From: Candidatus Zixiibacteriota bacterium
GTDB taxonomy: Bacteria > Zixibacteria > MSB-5A5 > GN15 > FEB-12
Direction of reading: 5' to 3'
Assembly: GCA_018816665.1 (NCBI GenBank)
Contig: JAHIVM010000036.1
Location: 1-5,460, forward strand
Length of the DNA stretch: 5,460 bases
Of this stretch, positions 4,956 to 5,460 are shown piece by piece. The position numbers were made by a program, and so were the translations under genes. The number at the start of each line of letters is the position of its first letter. Position 1 is the first letter of the stretch. The notes under the pieces are model-generated. The model did not search any database. It was not told where the DNA came from and saw only the letters and a list, made by a program, of their open reading frames with translations.

Positions 4956-5460
4956 TTGACCTCTAGGTTCGTCAAGCAATCGCTGCTGACCGCATCGATC
5001 ATTACGGTCGCCACCGGGATTCTCAGCCGCCCGATCGGTTACCTTCGCGAGGCCGTCATTGCGGATCTTTTCGGGACCAGCCCAATCCTGGAAACCTTCA
5101 TTCTGGCCTTCACCATTCCTGAGTTGGTATCGGCTATCGTGTTCGCGGCTATTCCCACCGCTCTTATTCCGGCCCTGCAGGGGTCGGAAGACTGGCCCCC
5201 GGGGTCGGAGAGCAGGTTGTTCTGGAAGGGGTTTGGCGTCCTGGCGGCGATTCTTGGTGGTCTCTCCCTGGTCGTGTTCCTGCTGCGGGGGGAAATACTG
5301 ACCGCATTGGCCCCAACCCTCAACGAAGAGGCCCGCTCAACCGGTCTCACCCTCCTGAGTTTGTTGGCACCGGTTATTCTGTTTCGCGGGCTGGAGGCGT
5401 ATTTTCGCGGCTGGCTGCATCGCCGGAAACATTTCCTCGGCCCGGCCCTGTCGCCTTTTG
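4956..5460 (+). CDS. MurJ/MviN-type lipid-linked sugar flippase, N-terminal part (runs off the window)
   Basis: The first 168 residues of an inner-membrane protein of the MOP/MVF superfamily are present; full members have about 14 membrane helices and 450-550 residues. MurJ carries lipid II across the cytoplasmic membrane for peptidoglycan synthesis. The family signature ILSRPIGYLREAVIADLFG (22-40) aligns with the FSR...FAR...IFG region of E. coli MurJ. Hydrophobic stretches lie at about 8-24, 43-75, 92-110 and 130-145. Arg25 and Arg31 match E. coli Arg18 and Arg24. Asp39 is replaced by Glu46, and the essential Arg52 corresponds to Ser59 (IPELVSA). The protein may therefore be a divergent MurJ or an MviN-like paralogue for another lipid-linked sugar; the missing C-terminal part is needed to choose. 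The start is TTG 4956 with GAGGAG 5 bases upstream. The reading frame is open to the window end. Confidence 0.85.
   Translation, partial: MTSRFVKQSLLTASIITVATGILSRPIGYLREAVIADLFGTSPILETFILAFTIPELVSAIVFAAIPTALIPALQGSEDWPPGSESRLFWKGFGVLAAILGGLSLVVFLLRGEILTALAPTLNEEARSTGLTLLSLLAPVILFRGLEAYFRGWLHRRKHFLGPALSPF

Noticed and set aside
4743..4979. 78-codon minus-strand frame spanning the Nudix-flippase gap
   Set aside because: No recognisable motif, no clear ribosome binding site, and it overlaps the ends of two well-supported plus-strand genes.
5059..5301. 80-codon plus-strand and 103-codon minus-strand (5039-5350) frames at the right edge
   Set aside because: The MurJ-like frame covers this region without a stop and has membrane segments and the family signature.
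1..5460. Defence system, CRISPR, prophage, transposon or tRNA content
   Set aside because: No repeat-spacer pattern, transposase, integrase, phage protein or cloverleaf sequence is visible; the lone P-loop protein is of kinase type and has no defence-type neighbours.

Overview
Kind of organism. The coding density, moderately GC-rich sequence with G/C-biased third codon positions, Shine-Dalgarno sites ahead of most genes, GTG/TTG starts and a MurJ-type flippase all point to a bacterium. The large exported M1-fold protein and the sequence style of the M24 peptidase remind me of uncultured lineages of the FCB / Zixibacteria / Acidobacteria type. That is an impression from family resemblance only; nothing in the window fixes the taxon. 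No tRNA, rRNA, CRISPR, insertion sequence or phage gene is visible. The window is ordinary chromosome with one unusual protein.

Layout. Bases 1-96 are non-coding and hold a short inverted repeat. A strong Rho-independent terminator (97-130, minus strand) closes a leftward unit of two genes. This unit starts at a near-consensus promoter (2986-3014), runs through a small P-loop NTPase/kinase (2415-2963) and, after 53 bases, enters a 734-residue exported protein with the M1 aminopeptidase fold (157-2361). A divergent rightward unit starts at its own promoter (3037-3065). It encodes a complete M24 Xaa-Pro-type metallopeptidase (3089-4261) whose stop codon abuts the start of a Nudix hydrolase (4262-4822). 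After a 133-base leader region, the first 168 residues of a MurJ/MviN-type flippase (4956 onward) run off the right edge.

How the genes fit together. The M24 peptidase and Nudix hydrolase look like cytoplasmic clean-up enzymes (proline-containing peptides; nucleoside diphosphate derivatives) made from one message. The P-loop protein and the exported M1-like protein probably share a transcript, but no functional link is evident. The most interesting observation is that the M1-like protein keeps the M1 framework (QWFG, the WL...Y helix, the KGxWVLHML helix, the C-terminal beta-sandwich) while every zinc ligand, the catalytic Glu, the catalytic Tyr and the GAMEN motif are replaced. It therefore looks like an exported pseudo-peptidase. 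The second is that the MurJ-like protein keeps two of the essential arginines known from E. coli MurJ but lacks the equivalent of Arg52.
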